64,000 nucleotides of DNA from Pectobacterium wasabiae CFBP 3304 (GCF_001742185.1 NZ_CP015750.1:1116001-1180000), one strand, 5' to 3'; numbered from the stretch's first letter, positions 12,204-35,352 are shown. Translations and numbers: made by a program. The notes: a model not told the origin generated them from the letters alone.

Positions 12204-13535
12204 TTAACGGTTATAGCCTTTCAGGTTTGCTTTCTTCAATGCAGACTCGTATTGACTCGACATCATCAGAGTTTGCACTTGAGCCATAAAGTCCATGATG
12301 ACGACAACAACGATCAATAAAGATGTACCCCCAAAATAGAAAGGCACTTTCATTGCGTCACGCATAAACTCCGGGATCAGGCAGATAAAAGTAATATACA
12401 TCGCACCAATCAGAGTCAGGCGAGTCATCACTTTATCGATATATTTCGCCGTTTGCTCTCCCGGACGAATTCCTGGCACGAATGCACCGGACTTCTTCAG
12501 GTTATCTGCTGTTTCACGCGGGTTGAAAACCAACGCAGTGTAGAAGAAACAGAAGAAGATGATTGCAGACGCATAGAGTAACACATAAAGCGGTTGTCCG
12601 GGCTGCAAATACAGCGAAATAGTTGTCAGCCAGTTCCAACCGGTACCGCCCCCAAACCAGGATGCAATCGTGGCAGGGAACAGAATAATACTGGAAGCGA
12701 AGATAGCTGGAATAACACCGGCCATATTCACTTTCAGTGGTAAATGCGTACTCTGTGCTGCATAAACACGACGACCTTGTTGACGTTTTGCATAATTAAC
12801 GACGATACGACGTTGACCACGCTCAATGAAAACAACGAAGAAGGTTACTGCAAACACTAAAACTGCAACCAACAGCAACAGGAGGAAGTGCAGGTCGCCT
12901 TGCCGAGCTTGCTCGATGGTATGGCCAATGGCCGGCGGGAGACCCGCAACAATACCAGCAAAGATTATGATCGAGATACCGTTACCGATACCGCGCTCCG
13001 TAATCTGTTCTCCCAGCCACATCAGGAACATTGTTCCTGTAACCAGGCTTACAACAGCGGTAAAGTAGAAAGCAAAACCTGGGTTTATGACCAAATCTTG
13101 CATTCCAGGCATATTCGGCAAACCGGTAGCAATACCGATAGATTGGAATATAGCCAATACCAAGGTGCCGTAACGGGTATACTGGCTAATCTTACGACGG
13201 CCAGCTTCCCCTTCTTTCTTTATTTCAGCCAAGGCGGGATGAACCACCGTCAGCAACTGGATAATAATCGATGCCGAAATGTACGGCATAATACCCAGTG
13301 CAAAGATAGAAGCACGGCTGAGAGCACCACCAGAGAACATGTTAAACATTTCAATGATGGTGCCTCGCTGCTGTTCAAGCAATTTGGCAAGCACAGTGGC
13401 ATCAATACCAGGAATCGGAATAAAAGAGCCAATACGGAAAACAATTAGCGCACCGATAACAAACAAAAGTCTGCGCTTCAGTTCACCAACTCCGCCTTTA
13501 GCACTCTGAAAATCTAATCCTGGTTGCTTAGCCAT
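12204..13535 (-). CDS. secY: Preprotein translocase subunit SecY
   Basis: Channel-forming subunit of the SecYEG translocon in the inner membrane (443 residues, ten predicted membrane helices). The N-terminal [28 protein letters not shown] is typical, as is the plug and lateral-gate region ([43 protein letters not shown]). The cytoplasmic loops [20 protein letters not shown] and [27 protein letters not shown] are also family hallmarks. It is transcribed with rplO and rpmJ in the spc operon. Confidence 0.99.
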   Translation of the reverse strand: MAKQPGLDFQSAKGGVGELKRRLLFVIGALIVFRIGSFIPIPGIDATVLAKLLEQQRGTIIEMFNMFSGGALSRASIFALGIMPYISASIIIQLLTVVHPALAEIKKEGEAGRRKISQYTRYGTLVLAIFQSIGIATGLPNMPGMQDLVINPGFAFYFTAVVSLVTGTMFLMWLGEQITERGIGNGISIIIFAGIVAGLPPAIGHTIEQARQGDLHFLLLLLVAVLVFAVTFFVVFIERGQRRIVVNYAKRQQGRRVYAAQSTHLPLKVNMAGVIPAIFASSIILFPATIASWFGGGTGWNWLTTISLYLQPGQPLYVLLYASAIIFFCFFYTALVFNPRETADNLKKSGAFVPGIRPGEQTAKYIDKVMTRLTLIGAMYITFICLIPEFMRDAMKVPFYFGGTSLLIVVVVIMDFMAQVQTLMMSSQYESALKKANLKGYNR

Positions 13536-13542
13536 CTGCTAC

Positions 13543-14676
<1,134 letters not shown>

Positions 14677-14681
14677 CTACC

Positions 14682-15044
<363 letters not shown>

Positions 15045-15578
15045 TTACTTCTTCTTAGCCTCTTTGGTACGCACGACTTCGTCGGCGTAACGGACACCCT
15101 TGCCTTTATAAGGCTCAGGACGACGGTAGGCGCGTAATTCCGCAGCAACCTGACCAATAACCTGCTTATCAGCACCTTTCAGTACGATTTCAGTTTGGCT
15201 TGGGCATTCTGCAGTAATACCTGCCGGCAGTGCATGCTCTACTGGGTGAGAAAACCCAAGAGACAGGTTAACCACATTGCCTTTAACAGCAGCACGGTAA
15301 CCAACACCAACCAGTTGCAGCTTCTTAGTGAAGCCTTCGGTAACACCGATAACCATTGCGTTCAACAGAGCGCGAGTGGTACCCGCTTGGGCCCATCCGT
15401 CAACGAAACCTTCGCGCGGGGCGAAAGTCAGAGCGTTGTCAGCTTGTTTCACTTCAACGGCATCATGGATCTTACGACTCAGCTCGCCGTTTTTACCCTT
15501 AATCGAAACATCCTGACCGTTGAGTTTTACCTCTACGCCGGCAGGAATGACGACGGGTGCTTTTGCAACACGAGACAT
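15045..15578 (-). CDS. rplF: 50S ribosomal protein L6
   Basis: L6 (177 residues) at the base of the L7/L12 stalk. Its two repeated domains are visible. The N-terminal one ([31 protein letters not shown]) leads to a C-terminal domain with the signature [22 protein letters not shown]. Spc operon, 12 bp after rpsH. Confidence 0.99.
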   Translation of the reverse strand: MSRVAKAPVVIPAGVEVKLNGQDVSIKGKNGELSRKIHDAVEVKQADNALTFAPREGFVDGWAQAGTTRALLNAMVIGVTEGFTKKLQLVGVGYRAAVKGNVVNLSLGFSHPVEHALPAGITAECPSQTEIVLKGADKQVIGQVAAELRAYRRPEPYKGKGVRYADEVVRTKEAKKK

Positions 15579-15590
15579 TTTTCCTCCCGA

Positions 15591-15989
<399 letters not shown>

Positions 15990-16016
15990 TTACTCCCGTG
16001 ATTCAATTGGTGACAA

Positions 16017-17598
<1,582 letters not shown>

Positions 17599-17663
17599 CT
17601 AATGTCAACTACTACTTTAGGACCCTTTCGGGCCATTAAATACCCCATAATTGAGGGCGCAGC

Positions 17664-17692
17664 ATTATAACACCGCTTCCTTGGTATGGGTA
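17664..17692 (-). promoter_or_regulatory. spc operon promoter
   Basis: The minus strand carries a consensus TATAAT (17664-17669) in the context GTGTTATAATGCTGCGCCC, with a poor -35 (TACCCA) 17 bp upstream. It closely matches the E. coli spc promoter as I remember it and lies between rpsQ's terminator and rplN. Predicted transcription start is near 17657. Confidence 0.85.
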
Positions 17693-17725
17693 GAAAAAAT
17701 AAACGGCCCTTTGCAGAGCCGTTTA
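17692..17725 (-). terminator. Terminator at the end of the S10 operon
   Basis: TAAACGGC (17700-17707) and GCCGTTTA (17718-17725) form a perfect 8-bp stem with a 10-nt loop, followed on the minus strand by ATTTTTTC. It lies 24 bp past the rpsQ stop and just upstream of the spc promoter. Confidence 0.85.
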
Positions 17726-17749
17726 TCGTAAGAGAAGAGCGCTACTTTA

Positions 17750-19678
<1,929 letters not shown>

Positions 19679-19683
19679 CTACC

Positions 19684-19965
<282 letters not shown>

Positions 19966-19978
19966 TTATCCTCTAAGA

Positions 19979-22374
<2,396 letters not shown>

Positions 22375-22394
22375 TCAATCGCTCAATGACCTGA

Positions 22395-22884
<490 letters not shown>

Positions 22885-22890
22885 TCGCGC

Positions 22891-22918
22891 ATTATACGCA
22901 AATTGGCTGGGGAAGCAA
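22891..22918 (-). promoter_or_regulatory. S10 operon promoter
   Basis: On the minus strand TTGCTT (22913-22918) and a perfect TATAAT (22891-22896) are separated by 16 bp, followed by GCGCGAGC at the expected start. It lies about 185 bp upstream of rpsJ. Confidence 0.8.
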
Positions 22919-22945
22919 CAAGCAGGATAAAATGATTTTAAACGC

Positions 22946-22973
22946 GGCCGGAACGATGTGAGCTAGTCCGGCC
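22946..22973 (-). terminator. Hairpin downstream of bfr
   Basis: GGCCGGA (22946-22952) and TCCGGCC (22967-22973) form a 7-bp GC-rich stem with a 14-nt loop, 41 bp past the bfr stop. On the minus strand it is followed by an AT-rich rather than pure T tract, so termination is likely but not textbook. Confidence 0.5.
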
Positions 22974-23013
22974 GGATTCGGCATAAAGCACATAACATCG
23001 TATATCTACTCTG

Positions 23014-23487
23014 TTACTCAGCTTTTAGCTGAGCTTGAAGATAGTTTTGTATACCAAGACGTGAAATTAAATCTAATTCAGTTTCCAGCCAGTCGATGTG
23101 CCCTTCTTCATCGGCAAGAATTTCTATCATTAAATCCCTGCTGACATAGTCATGTACAGAGTCAGCATAGGAAATTGCCTCACGCAAATTCTTTGCGCCA
23201 TCCAATTCAAGTTGAAGGTCTGAACGTAAGATCTCTTCAACATCCTCGCCAATATTTAACTTACCCAAATCCTGCAGATTCGGGATGCCTTCAAGAAACA
23301 GGATTCGTTCGATGTAGCGATCAGCATGCTTCATTTCGTCAATAGACTCATGATATTCGTGATCGTTGAGACGGGTTAAGCCCCAGTTTTTAAACATACG
23401 GGCATGAAGAAAATATTGGTTAATGGCTACCAGCTCGTTGCCCAATAACTTATTCAGGTGTGTAATGACTTTTTTATCGCCTTTCAT
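23014..23487 (-). CDS. bfr: Bacterioferritin
   Basis: Haem-containing 24-subunit iron storage protein of the cytoplasm (157 residues). The di-iron ferroxidase ligands are all present: E18, E51, H54, E94, E127 and H130. So is the haem-ligating M52 in DEMKHAD. A strong Shine-Dalgarno (GGAG) precedes the ATG. bfd, whose product reduces and mobilises the stored iron, lies 72 bp upstream on the same strand. Confidence 0.97.
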   Translation of the reverse strand: MKGDKKVITHLNKLLGNELVAINQYFLHARMFKNWGLTRLNDHEYHESIDEMKHADRYIERILFLEGIPNLQDLGKLNIGEDVEEILRSDLQLELDGAKNLREAISYADSVHDYVSRDLMIEILADEEGHIDWLETELDLISRLGIQNYLQAQLKAE

Positions 23488-23559
23488 GACATGCTCCTCC
23501 GCTCCAGTTCTTAAAGTGTAGAACTGGCCAGCCGAGAGTCAAAAAAACGACCCTACATT

Positions 23560-23754
23560 TTATGCTACTTCATACATGTCAGGAATTTTAGCTTGTTCTT
23601 CCTCAAAAATAACACGCGCCTGACGAATACATTTACCGCAATCTGTCCCGATAGGAACGAGCTTGCGTAATTGTTGCATAGACTGAGGCTGGTGCTGACG
23701 AACAGCATTACGAATGACTTTGTCAGAAATCGCGTTGCATAAACAAACATACAT
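23560..23754 (-). CDS. bfd: Bacterioferritin-associated ferredoxin Bfd
   Basis: Small [2Fe-2S] protein that binds bacterioferritin and passes electrons to its haem to release iron. The four cluster cysteines appear as MYVCLC (C4, C6) and DCGKC (C..xxC about residues 38-41). Starting at ATG 23754 gives 64 residues, the E. coli length. An in-frame ATG at 23769 would add MSHSG; neither start has a strong ribosome-binding site. A Fur-like site lies about 110 bp upstream. Confidence 0.94.
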   Translation of the reverse strand: MYVCLCNAISDKVIRNAVRQHQPQSMQQLRKLVPIGTDCGKCIRQARVIFEEEQAKIPDMYEVA

Positions 23755-23864
23755 ACCAGAATGACTCATCGTTATCGCGAGTGTCTTTCACGCTACCTTT
23801 CAGGACACTACAAACGGCATTTGAAACCGCTCCTAGCGATTTTTTAACCAACTTCAATATTGTA

Positions 23865-23879
23865 AATAAGAATTATTTT
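23865..23879 (-). promoter_or_regulatory. Candidate Fur box upstream of bfd
   Basis: The minus strand reads AAAATAATTCTTATT, matching about 9 of the 14 fixed positions of the 7-1-7 Fur consensus TGATAATnATTATCA. Fur control of bfd is known in E. coli. The surroundings are AT-rich, so chance matches are likely. Confidence 0.4.
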
Positions 23880-23910
23880 TATTTCAATTTCGATTTAATC
23901 ATTTAGGCGT

Positions 23911-23937
23911 AAAAAAAGGCACCGAGGTGCCTTTTTC
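23911..23937 (-). terminator. Terminator downstream of tuf
   Basis: GGCACC (23918-23923) and GGTGCC (23926-23931) with flanking A and T runs make a compact rho-independent terminator. It lies 22 bp past the tuf stop and can work in both directions (the other side faces away from bfd). Confidence 0.9.
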
Positions 23938-23958
23938 ATGCATTTAGTTTATCAGCGA

Positions 23959-25158
<1,200 letters not shown>

Positions 25159-25212
25159 TCAAATGCTCTCCCCCTATGGAGAGAGCACGGGATTTTGTTT
25201 TAACCCTGAGGC

Positions 25213-27336
<2,124 letters not shown>

Positions 27337-27423
27337 CTATTTACTAGGGCGTTCAATTTAGTTAACCCAAGCGGGTTGGCTATTTTTAGCGCCCGCTTGG
27401 TTAGCATGACTACAACGAAGGGA

Positions 27424-27909
<486 letters not shown>

Positions 27910-27990
27910 TTAATTCAGGATTGTCCAAAACTCTACGAGTTTAGTTTGACATTTAAGTTAAAACGTTTGGCCTTACTTAACGAAGAACCA

Positions 27991-28475
<485 letters not shown>

Positions 28476-28496
28476 GAAATATACAAAAAATCGGCG

Positions 28497-28784
28497 TTAC
28501 CACGCGAGTTGCTGAGGGTGTTCCACTGTCAGTTGAACAAATTCATTATAGTCAATGAGAGCCACATCGTTTGAAATTTGTTCAGTCATGCCTCTTGCCT
28601 CAGTGTCAGGTCGGAGCACATAGAGAGACACCGCTGAAGCAAGAAGGCGGTGAATAATGTCTCCACCAGCCAGTGCAGCAATCACACCATCTTGTAGTAA
28701 GACCAAAGCATCACCCTCGTCCACACTACGCAAAAGCGTATCCAGGTCAGCGTGATAAGGAGAACTTGAGAGCGTATGTAGCAT
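28497..28784 (-). CDS. tusB: Sulfurtransferase complex subunit TusB
   Basis: Part of the TusBCD complex, which relays sulfur from TusA to TusE for 2-thiouridine at the wobble base of Lys, Glu and Gln tRNAs. The 95-residue DsrH-like protein begins MLHTLSSSPYHADLDTLLR and includes LVLLQDGVIAALAGG and YVLRPDTEARGM; it ends with HPQQLAW. TusB lacks a catalytic cysteine, as expected for this subunit. It is 18 bp after tusC. Confidence 0.95.
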   Translation of the reverse strand: MLHTLSSSPYHADLDTLLRSVDEGDALVLLQDGVIAALAGGDIIHRLLASAVSLYVLRPDTEARGMTEQISNDVALIDYNEFVQLTVEHPQQLAW

Positions 28785-28802
28785 AAATGGAGAGGCCCGC
28801 AG

Positions 28803-29162
28803 CTAGAATGAAAGGATGGAATGATAATCGGCCAGCTTGCTACGCCATGCTTCTGGCGCTAACAACTCCACATCCAAAACCCAGTCCGTATCTACACTCA
28901 ACCCGCGCTGACGCACGGAAGTCTCGCACAGATAGCAACATTCGATATCGTACAACGGCAGCACACCAAACGTGGCGATGTAATTACGCATCAGAATCTT
29001 TTCCGGCTGTTGGTGCGGCAGAAGTTGGAGAACGCCATCGCCAACAAAAAATACGCCAATCTCTTCCGTCAGTGCTGACATCGCCAATAGCGCATCCAGC
29101 CCTTCTCGCCCGGACGCACTCCCATGCGGAGAATGCGTAAAAACAAATGCGACTCGCTTCAT
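28803..29162 (-). CDS. tusC: Sulfurtransferase complex subunit TusC
   Basis: DsrF-like subunit of TusBCD (119 residues). [31 protein letters not shown] is the typical N-terminus, then [23 protein letters not shown], and the C-terminal [24 protein letters not shown]. It lies between tusD (9 bp) and tusB (18 bp). Confidence 0.95.
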   Translation of the reverse strand: MKRVAFVFTHSPHGSASGREGLDALLAMSALTEEIGVFFVGDGVLQLLPHQQPEKILMRNYIATFGVLPLYDIECCYLCETSVRQRGLSVDTDWVLDVELLAPEAWRSKLADYHSILSF

Positions 29163-29171
29163 AACGCTACC

Positions 29172-29561
29172 TTAAAACTGAATAACCCGATCGCAGGTCA
29201 ACACCGATTGCGCTAACTCACCCAGTCCGCTCAGAATAAAACCGGGTTGCAGGTTCGCTCCCACAAGGCGGAGTTGGGCAGCTTGCTGAGCGTCGGCAAC
29301 GCCTCGGCGCAGCGCGGCAGCGACACACACATTCAGCGCCACCTGATGCGTTGCCCCCAGCTGTTGCCAGCCACGTACAAGATCAAATTCATCATTAGCT
29401 GGTGATGTTAGTTGGTTGGCATTCAGCACGCCTTCCCGATAGAAGAACACACTTTTCAGCCTGTGTCCCTCAGCTAACAGCGCCTGCGCAAACTGCAATG
29501 CACTGCTCGCTTGCTGTGTGCCGTAAGCCGGGCCGGTCACCAGCAAACAATAACTCAGCAT
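29172..29561 (-). CDS. tusD: Sulfurtransferase TusD
   Basis: DsrE-like catalytic subunit of the TusBCD sulfur relay. [53 protein letters not shown] and [13 protein letters not shown] match E. coli TusD; the cysteine at residue 79 is the persulfide carrier. I use the ATG at 29561 (129 residues), overlapping the yheO stop as TGATG. A TTG three bases earlier is unlikely. First of the three tus genes. Confidence 0.95.
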   Translation of the reverse strand: MLSYCLLVTGPAYGTQQASSALQFAQALLAEGHRLKSVFFYREGVLNANQLTSPANDEFDLVRGWQQLGATHQVALNVCVAAALRRGVADAQQAAQLRLVGANLQPGFILSGLGELAQSVLTCDRVIQF

Positions 29562-30283
29562 CAACGCTCATGTCCGCTGAAGTCGCCACTTTTGAATTGG
29601 CGAATATAAAGATAAACCGTGTGTTTGGAAATATTCAGACGTTCAGCGACCTGGTTGATAGCGTCTTTAATATCGAAGATGCCTTTCTCGTACAGGCTCA
29701 GGACGATTTGGCGGTTTTTGGCATTATTAGAGACGTTGCGGTCCGCATTGACTTCCTCAATGGAAAATTCCAGCGTTTGTGCAACCAGATCGTCAACGGA
29801 TGATGCGAAGTTGACGGAAGAGGCGACGTCATGCGTTTCAGGTGGAATAAAAGTCTGCACGATCTGAGAGAAAGGTACGTCCAGATTCATGTTGATACAC
29901 AGCAACCCAATCACGCGCTGATCGCGATTACGGATCGCAATCGTCACTGATTTCATCAACACGCCGCTTTTTGCACGGGTAAAATAGGCTTTCGACACGC
30001 TGCTATCTTCACCAGCCATGTCATGCAGCATACGCAATGCCAGATCCGTAATCGGCGAGCCAATCTTCCTGCCAGTATGTTCCCCGTTCGCAATACGCAC
30101 AGCGGAACATTTAAGATCCTCAAGCGAGTGCAACACAATCTCACAATGCTCGCCAATCAACATGGCCAAACCATCAACCACCGCTTCATACGATTTCAGG
30201 ATCTCATAATCCGTTTGACTGAACGGCCGTTCATCCAGTAAATCAAGCTCATAAGATTCGCCAGATACAAGCGAATTAGACAT
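29561..30283 (-). CDS. yheO: YheO, PAS-like/HTH transcriptional regulator
   Basis: Predicted DNA-binding regulator (240 residues) of the YheO/DauR family. The N-terminal YheO-type sensory domain covers roughly residues 20-135 ([55 protein letters not shown]). A C-terminal helix-turn-helix is at [42 protein letters not shown]. The ATG at 30283 has a GAGGGTGG upstream and gives the E. coli length; another ATG at 30307 would add eight residues. It is co-transcribed with tusDCB. Its ligand is unknown. Confidence 0.93.
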   Translation of the reverse strand: MSNSLVSGESYELDLLDERPFSQTDYEILKSYEAVVDGLAMLIGEHCEIVLHSLEDLKCSAVRIANGEHTGRKIGSPITDLALRMLHDMAGEDSSVSKAYFTRAKSGVLMKSVTIAIRNRDQRVIGLLCINMNLDVPFSQIVQTFIPPETHDVASSVNFASSVDDLVAQTLEFSIEEVNADRNVSNNAKNRQIVLSLYEKGIFDIKDAINQVAERLNISKHTVYLYIRQFKSGDFSGHER

Positions 30284-30383
30284 GGCACACACCACCCTCA
30301 ACGTCATTTATTTATTTTGTATTGACAGGGGACATAGTCTAGCAAATGTCCACACTCTCGTCCCTGAATTTCACGGGCCCCCT

Positions 30384-30400
30384 CTTAAGGTTGTATTAAT
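30384..30400 (+). promoter_or_regulatory. Candidate PmrA box upstream of eptA
   Basis: CTTAAG-GTTGT-ATTAAT is a direct repeat matching YTTAAK-N5-YTTAAK (first half perfect, second 5 of 6). It lies 62 bp before the eptA ATG with a possible -10 (TAGAGT) at 30411-30416. It suggests that PmrA activates its own operon. Confidence 0.7.
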
Positions 30401-30461
30401 TTAACCCCGCTAGAGTCTGCGTCTTCTTTCCTCTCCATAATGGAAATCACGAGAGACGTGT

Positions 30462-32108
30462 ATGAAAAATCCAATACCGATGGGCAGGCCACACCTGAAC
30501 AGCATCACGTTTGTGCTGATATTTTCTGCCTTTATTACTCTGGCCCAGAACATCGCCTACTACCGTCAGGCGCTGCAACTGCTGGATATGACCGACTGGA
30601 TCACTATCCTCTTCTTTCTCAGCATGCCTGTGGTGATTTTCGCGGTGCTGAATATTATTTTCACGCTGCTGGCAGCCCCTTATCTACGTAAGGCCGTCAT
30701 TGTTTTCTTCTTACTGTCCGGCGCCGCCGCGCAATACTTTATGCTGAACTACGGCATCATCATTGACCGAACCATGATCCAAAATATCGTCGAGACAACG
30801 GCCAGCGAATCCTTTTCGCTGCTTACGCCACAACTTGTCGCCTGGGTATTCTTTCTTGGCGTCATCCCCGCCGCGCTCGCCATCTGGATAAAAATAAAGC
30901 CCGCCAAGCCGACGACCCTCTATATTGGCCTGCGCGTTCTCAGCGTCATTATTTCGTTATTCGCTATTTTATCTATCGCGGCCTTCTTTTATAAAGATTA
31001 CGCCTCGTTCATGCGTAATAACAAAGAGTTGGTAAAAGCGATTACGCCCAGCAATATTGTGGCAGCCAGCTTGTCCTACCATAAACATAACGCGCTGGCT
31101 AATTTACCTCTGGAACAGATTGGTCTGGATGCCCACAAGGCTTCGCCACCGTCCCCAATGGCAAAAAAGAATCTGGTTATTCTGGTAGTTGGAGAGACAT
31201 CCCGAGCGCAAAATTTTTCGCTGGGAGGCTATGAGAAGGAAACCAACCCGCTACTGGCAAAAGCCAACGTAGTTTATTTTGAAAACACGTCATCATGCGG
31301 CACATCAACGGGCGTTTCCGTTCCCTGCATGTTTTCCAATATGCCGCGCCAAAGCTTTAATGGCGATTTAGCCAGCCATCAGGAAGGGCTGCTAGACATA
31401 TTACAACGTGCAAAAGTTAACGTGCTCTGGCAGGAAAATGACGGCGGCTGCAAAGATGCCTGTACCCGTGTACCAACGGTTGATGTGACATCGCTGAAAC
31501 TACCAGGGCTATGCACCAACGGCGAGTGCCACGATGAAGCATTATTCCACGGCGTAGAAGACTATATTAACAAGCTCGATAACGATGGGATTATCGTATT
31601 ACATACGATAGGCAGCCACGGCCCAAGCTATTACCAGCGCTACCCTGACTCATTTAAGAAATTTACTCCAACCTGTGATACCAATCAGATTCAAACCTGT
31701 ACGCAGGAAGCACTGACTAACACGTATGACAACACGATCCTGTATGTCGATTTTTTTCTGGATAAGACGATCAATTTACTGAAACAGCATCAGGATAAAT
31801 TTAATACTTCACTGGTTTACCTATCTGACCACGGCGAGTCGTTAGGTGAGAACGGAATCTATCTGCACAGCATGCCCTACTCTATTGCGCCCAAGCAGCA
31901 AACACATGTGCCGATGTTGATTTGGTTATCAACGGGTTACCAGCAGCAACAGGCGATTCAGGACACCTGTCTGCGTCAGAGTGCGAAGCAGCAGGATTAC
32001 TCGCAAGATAATCTTTTCCATACCATACTGGGGATGTTTACTATCGCTACGAAAGAATATCAGCCCCAGCTTGATATCCTTCAGCCGTGCAGGGATAAGG
32101 CAACATGA
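30462..32108 (+). CDS. eptA: Lipid A phosphoethanolamine transferase EptA (PmrC)
   Basis: Inner-membrane enzyme that adds phosphoethanolamine to lipid A, lowering its negative charge and binding of cationic peptides such as polymyxin. The 548-residue product has about five N-terminal membrane helices (residues 15-170), then a periplasmic sulfatase-fold domain. That domain holds the nucleophile motif [16 protein letters not shown] (Thr) and metal ligands in [17 protein letters not shown], with paired cysteines typical of the family. Its stop overlaps the pmrA start as ATGA. The operon sits between yheO and fkpA, which adjoin in E. coli. Confidence 0.93.
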   Translation: MKNPIPMGRPHLNSITFVLIFSAFITLAQNIAYYRQALQLLDMTDWITILFFLSMPVVIFAVLNIIFTLLAAPYLRKAVIVFFLLSGAAAQYFMLNYGIIIDRTMIQNIVETTASESFSLLTPQLVAWVFFLGVIPAALAIWIKIKPAKPTTLYIGLRVLSVIISLFAILSIAAFFYKDYASFMRNNKELVKAITPSNIVAASLSYHKHNALANLPLEQIGLDAHKASPPSPMAKKNLVILVVGETSRAQNFSLGGYEKETNPLLAKANVVYFENTSSCGTSTGVSVPCMFSNMPRQSFNGDLASHQEGLLDILQRAKVNVLWQENDGGCKDACTRVPTVDVTSLKLPGLCTNGECHDEALFHGVEDYINKLDNDGIIVLHTIGSHGPSYYQRYPDSFKKFTPTCDTNQIQTCTQEALTNTYDNTILYVDFFLDKTINLLKQHQDKFNTSLVYLSDHGESLGENGIYLHSMPYSIAPKQQTHVPMLIWLSTGYQQQQAIQDTCLRQSAKQQDYSQDNLFHTILGMFTIATKEYQPQLDILQPCRDKAT

Positions 32109-32773
32109 AATTATTGATTGTTGAAGACGATAAGTTGCTGCAGGAAGGATTATTATTGGCGCTGAGTCATGAAGGCTATGCCTGCGATTGCGCAGGCACG
32201 GCCAAAGAAGCAGATGCGCTCATCGGCAGCGCACATTACAGTCTGGTGATCCTCGATCTTGGCCTACCGGATGACGACGGACTAACCCTGCTATCACGCT
32301 GGCGTAAGAATAATTACCAGCATCCCGTACTCATCCTAACCGCGCGGGATAAGGTCAACGATCGCGTCAGCGGGTTGGATGTCGGCGCGGACGATTACCT
32401 CGCCAAGCCTTTTGCGCTGACAGAATTACAGGCGCGAGTGCGCGCGTTGATTCGCCGCAATCAGGGATCGAGCAACAGCAAGATACAGGTCGACAACATT
32501 ACGTTGGATTTAAACAACCAGCAGGTACTGCTGGACGAAAAACCGGTAGTGCTGACGCCCAAAGAGTTTGCGATACTTTCCCGCCTAGTGTTGAAAGCCG
32601 GTTCTCAGGTGCACCGTGAGCTTCTCCATCAGGATATTTATGCCTGGAACGACGACCCGTCATCGAATTCGCTTGAGGTACATATCCACAATCTGCGCCA
32701 AAAGATAGGGAAAGACCGGATCCGGACCCTGCGAGGCTTTGGCTACCTGTTGACCAAAGGGGAGCAACCATGA
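32105..32773 (+). CDS. pmrA: Response regulator PmrA (BasR)
   Basis: OmpR-family two-component regulator (222 residues). It has an N-terminal receiver domain with the acidic pocket E7-D8-D9, phospho-acceptor D51 in [13 protein letters not shown], Thr in ILTARD and Lys in [11 protein letters not shown] winged helix follows ([45 protein letters not shown]). Overlaps eptA and pmrB by 4 bp each, so the three proteins are coupled. Expected targets are genes with YTTAAK repeats. Confidence 0.93.
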   Translation: MKLLIVEDDKLLQEGLLLALSHEGYACDCAGTAKEADALIGSAHYSLVILDLGLPDDDGLTLLSRWRKNNYQHPVLILTARDKVNDRVSGLDVGADDYLAKPFALTELQARVRALIRRNQGSSNSKIQVDNITLDLNNQQVLLDEKPVVLTPKEFAILSRLVLKAGSQVHRELLHQDIYAWNDDPSSNSLEVHIHNLRQKIGKDRIRTLRGFGYLLTKGEQP

Positions 32774-33870
32774 AGGGCGACGCCGAAGCCGTCACCAGCA
32801 TGCGTCGCCGTTTGGTGCTGGCACTGGGCGGCATTCTCCTCGTCTGCCAGATGATCAGCGTATTCTGGCTCTGGCACGAAAGCGAAGAACAGATCGGCCT
32901 GCTGGTTGATAAATCCCTGAGCGCCACTGCTCAAAATATGCAGATCGATCAAGAAATTAATGAGGCTATCGCCTCTCTCAGCATCCCAAGTCTGGTGATG
33001 GTCATCCTGACATTGCTCATGTGCTTTCAGGCAGTCAGTTGGATTACCCGCCCGCTTTCCCGTCTTCAGGAAGAGTTGCAGGATCGCACGGCCGAAAATC
33101 TGGAACCGCTGCCACAACAGAGTGATATTAAAGAAGTCGCGGCTGTCACCCATACCATCAACCAGCTTTTTCAACGTCTGGACGAGACGTTGAAACGCGA
33201 CAGGCAATTTACTGCCGATGTCGCCCATGAGTTACGAACCCCGCTCGCGGGTATCCGGCTACACCTTGAGCTACATCAGCAGCAACATCAAATAGATTGC
33301 AGTTCACTCATCAAACGCATTGATAAAATGGTGAAAACGGTGGAACAGCTCTTGCTGCTTGCGCGTGTCGGACAAGAATTTTCGGCAGGCCACCACGAGA
33401 ATGTTGCATTCCTGAAAGACGTCATTTTTCCTATGCAGGATGAACTGGCCGAAATGCTGCAAAAGCGCCAACAGACGCTGAAATGGGTATTACCGCAGGA
33501 AGATATCATTCTGCCCGGTGATGCCACGTTACTTCAGCTACTGTTACGTAATTTGGTAGAAAATGCCTATCGCTATAGCCCGGAAGCAAGCCAGATTACC
33601 GTGAGCCTTAACACCCGACAACATGTTGAACTACAGATCGAAGATGAAGGGCAAGGTATAGATGAAAGCAAAGTGGGTGAATTAAGTAAGGCGTTTGTTC
33701 GCATGGACAGTCGCTATGGCGGTATCGGCCTTGGGCTTAGCATCGTGACGCGCATTGCTCAGTTGCACAATGGGAAATTTTTCCTCAATAATCGGTCACA
33801 AGGCTCCGGTGCTATCGCACGGATAGTGCTAACCACACCTGACGACGCCCAAATGCCGCTTGAAGAGTAA
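32770..33870 (+). CDS. pmrB: Sensor histidine kinase PmrB (BasS)
   Basis: Inner-membrane sensor (366 residues) with TM1 at about residues 14-35, a short periplasmic loop, TM2 at about 70-90, and a HAMP-like linker ([13 protein letters not shown]). The kinase core has the H-box [16 protein letters not shown]-box [12 protein letters not shown]1 DEGQGIDE and G2 GGIGLGLS. The loop contains two ExxE motifs, E37-SE-E40 and E62-IN-E65, where Salmonella PmrB senses ferric iron. This supports the PmrB assignment over a generic kinase. Confidence 0.92.
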   Translation: MKGDAEAVTSMRRRLVLALGGILLVCQMISVFWLWHESEEQIGLLVDKSLSATAQNMQIDQEINEAIASLSIPSLVMVILTLLMCFQAVSWITRPLSRLQEELQDRTAENLEPLPQQSDIKEVAAVTHTINQLFQRLDETLKRDRQFTADVAHELRTPLAGIRLHLELHQQQHQIDCSSLIKRIDKMVKTVEQLLLLARVGQEFSAGHHENVAFLKDVIFPMQDELAEMLQKRQQTLKWVLPQEDIILPGDATLLQLLLRNLVENAYRYSPEASQITVSLNTRQHVELQIEDEGQGIDESKVGELSKAFVRMDSRYGGIGLGLSIVTRIAQLHNGKFFLNNRSQGSGAIARIVLTTPDDAQMPLEE

Positions 33871-33879
33871 AAAAGAACA

Positions 33880-33907
33880 AAAAAAACCGCAGGACAATGC
33901 CTGCGGT
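33880..33907 (-). terminator. Terminator of fkpA
   Basis: CCGCAGG (33888-33894) and CCTGCGG (33900-33906) with a short loop form the stem. The A run at 33880-33886 is a T run on the minus strand, as expected for fkpA read-out. The plus-strand side lies 10 bp after the pmrB stop and may serve that operon weakly. Confidence 0.85.
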
Positions 33908-33929
33908 CATAGCACCATAATAACGACGC

Positions 33930-34748
33930 TTATTTAGCGGTTTTCTCTGCGGCGGCTGGTTTTTCAGCTTTCGCATCATCTGCGGCTTTCAGGTCAGCTT
34001 CAGATTTAATGTCCAACAGCTCAACGTCAAACACCAGCGTAGAGTTAGCCGGAATGCCAGGCACACCGTTTTCACCATAGGCCAGCGCTGGTGGGATAGC
34101 CAGCTTGATTTTGCCGCCTTTCTTAACGTGCTTCAGACCTTCAGTCCAACCTGGGATGACGCCGTCCAGACGGAAAGAAAGCGGTTCGCCACGTGTGTAG
34201 GAGTTGTCGAACTCGCTACCGTCAACCAGCGTACCTTTGTAGTTAACGACTACGGTATCGCTGTCTTTCGGTGCGTTGCCGCTACCTTCTTTCTCAACCT
34301 GGTACAGAAGGCCAGATGCCGTTTTCTTCACGCCTTTTTCTTTGGCGAAGGTTTCAAGATACTTGGTGCCTTTGTCCGCATTATCTTTCGTATCTTGCTT
34401 CATCTTGGCTTCAGCAGCAGCTTTCACTTTGCCTTCAAAACCTTGCAGCGTTTTCTCAATTTCTTCGTCAGTCAACTTGCTCTTGTCAGCAAACGCATCT
34501 TGCACACCAGCAATCAACTGATCTTTATCCAGTTTGATGCCCAATTTTTCCTGCTCTTTCAGGGAGTTATCCATATAACGCCCTAAAGAAGCACCTAACG
34601 CGTAAGCCGCTGCCTGCTCATCGCTTTTGAATTTGGCTGCCGCAGTATTATCAGATGCCTGCGCCTTGTCTGCCGCCAGAACCTGACCTGCGTTCAGAGC
34701 CAGAGCCATCGTTGTTGCTAACAGCGTTACTTTAAACAGTGATTTCAT
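33930..34748 (-). CDS. fkpA: Periplasmic FKBP-type peptidyl-prolyl isomerase FkpA
   Basis: Periplasmic chaperone and prolyl isomerase (272 residues). The signal peptide MKSLFKVTLLATTMALALNA (continuing GQVLA before AD) fixes the start at 34748; an ATG five codons earlier is not used in homologues. A helical dimerisation domain (residues about 40-140) precedes the FKBP domain with VDGSEFDNSY, VIPGWTEGLKHVKKGGKIKLAIPPALAYG and STLVFDVELLDI. The alanine- and lysine-rich tail is longer than the FKBP core needs. Divergent from slyX. Confidence 0.96.
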   Translation of the reverse strand: MKSLFKVTLLATTMALALNAGQVLAADKAQASDNTAAAKFKSDEQAAAYALGASLGRYMDNSLKEQEKLGIKLDKDQLIAGVQDAFADKSKLTDEEIEKTLQGFEGKVKAAAEAKMKQDTKDNADKGTKYLETFAKEKGVKKTASGLLYQVEKEGSGNAPKDSDTVVVNYKGTLVDGSEFDNSYTRGEPLSFRLDGVIPGWTEGLKHVKKGGKIKLAIPPALAYGENGVPGIPANSTLVFDVELLDIKSEADLKAADDAKAEKPAAAEKTAK

Positions 34749-35030
34749 CCATTTCTCCAGCATCTGGAGCGACGCGCTCCAGCCATCATTAAAATAAATT
34801 CGCGCCTACTATAACTGTGCGGACGAAGACAACACAACGACGCACTCGACAATCCTTTGATAAAAAACGTCAGGAAGCTTTTCCGACATCATTTGTATCG
34901 CCCTAAGGCCATCTGGCAACGATATGCCCCATTTCGGATACTGCATTGCGCCCTACTGCGACCGTTTTTACTACCAGAAGTTTCCGCTTTCTGACAAACT
35001 TGCAGGTAACAAGAAGTAAGGGGAATACCG

Positions 35031-35249
35031 ATGTCACCATCAGCACTTGAAGAACGGCTTGAACAGTTGGAAAGCCGACAGGCCTTTCAGGAATTAACCA
35101 TAGAAGACCTTAACCAAACGGTTATTCAACACGAGCGAGAAATTAGTCGCCTGCGTGAGCACGTTCGTCTACTCACCGACAGACTGCGCAACCAGCAAAC
35201 GTCGCTCGTCGCACCACAGTCGGAAGAAACGCCACCGCCGCATTACTGA
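35031..35249 (+). CDS. slyX: SlyX protein
   Basis: Short coiled-coil protein of unknown function (72 residues) conserved next to sly[48 protein letters not shown] shows continuous heptads; the tail ends ETPPPHY, typical of SlyX. The 282-bp gap to fkpA must hold both divergent promoters. Confidence 0.93.
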   Translation: MSPSALEERLEQLESRQAFQELTIEDLNQTVIQHEREISRLREHVRLLTDRLRNQQTSLVAPQSEETPPPHY

Positions 35250-35352
35250 GGGTGTAGCGCGTTCTCCAATACCGAGACGATGCAGCGAGATCTGGCGCAA
35301 CATTCGAAGCGCTCAGTCCTAATGGCAAAGCGGATCGTCGATCCACCAAGCA

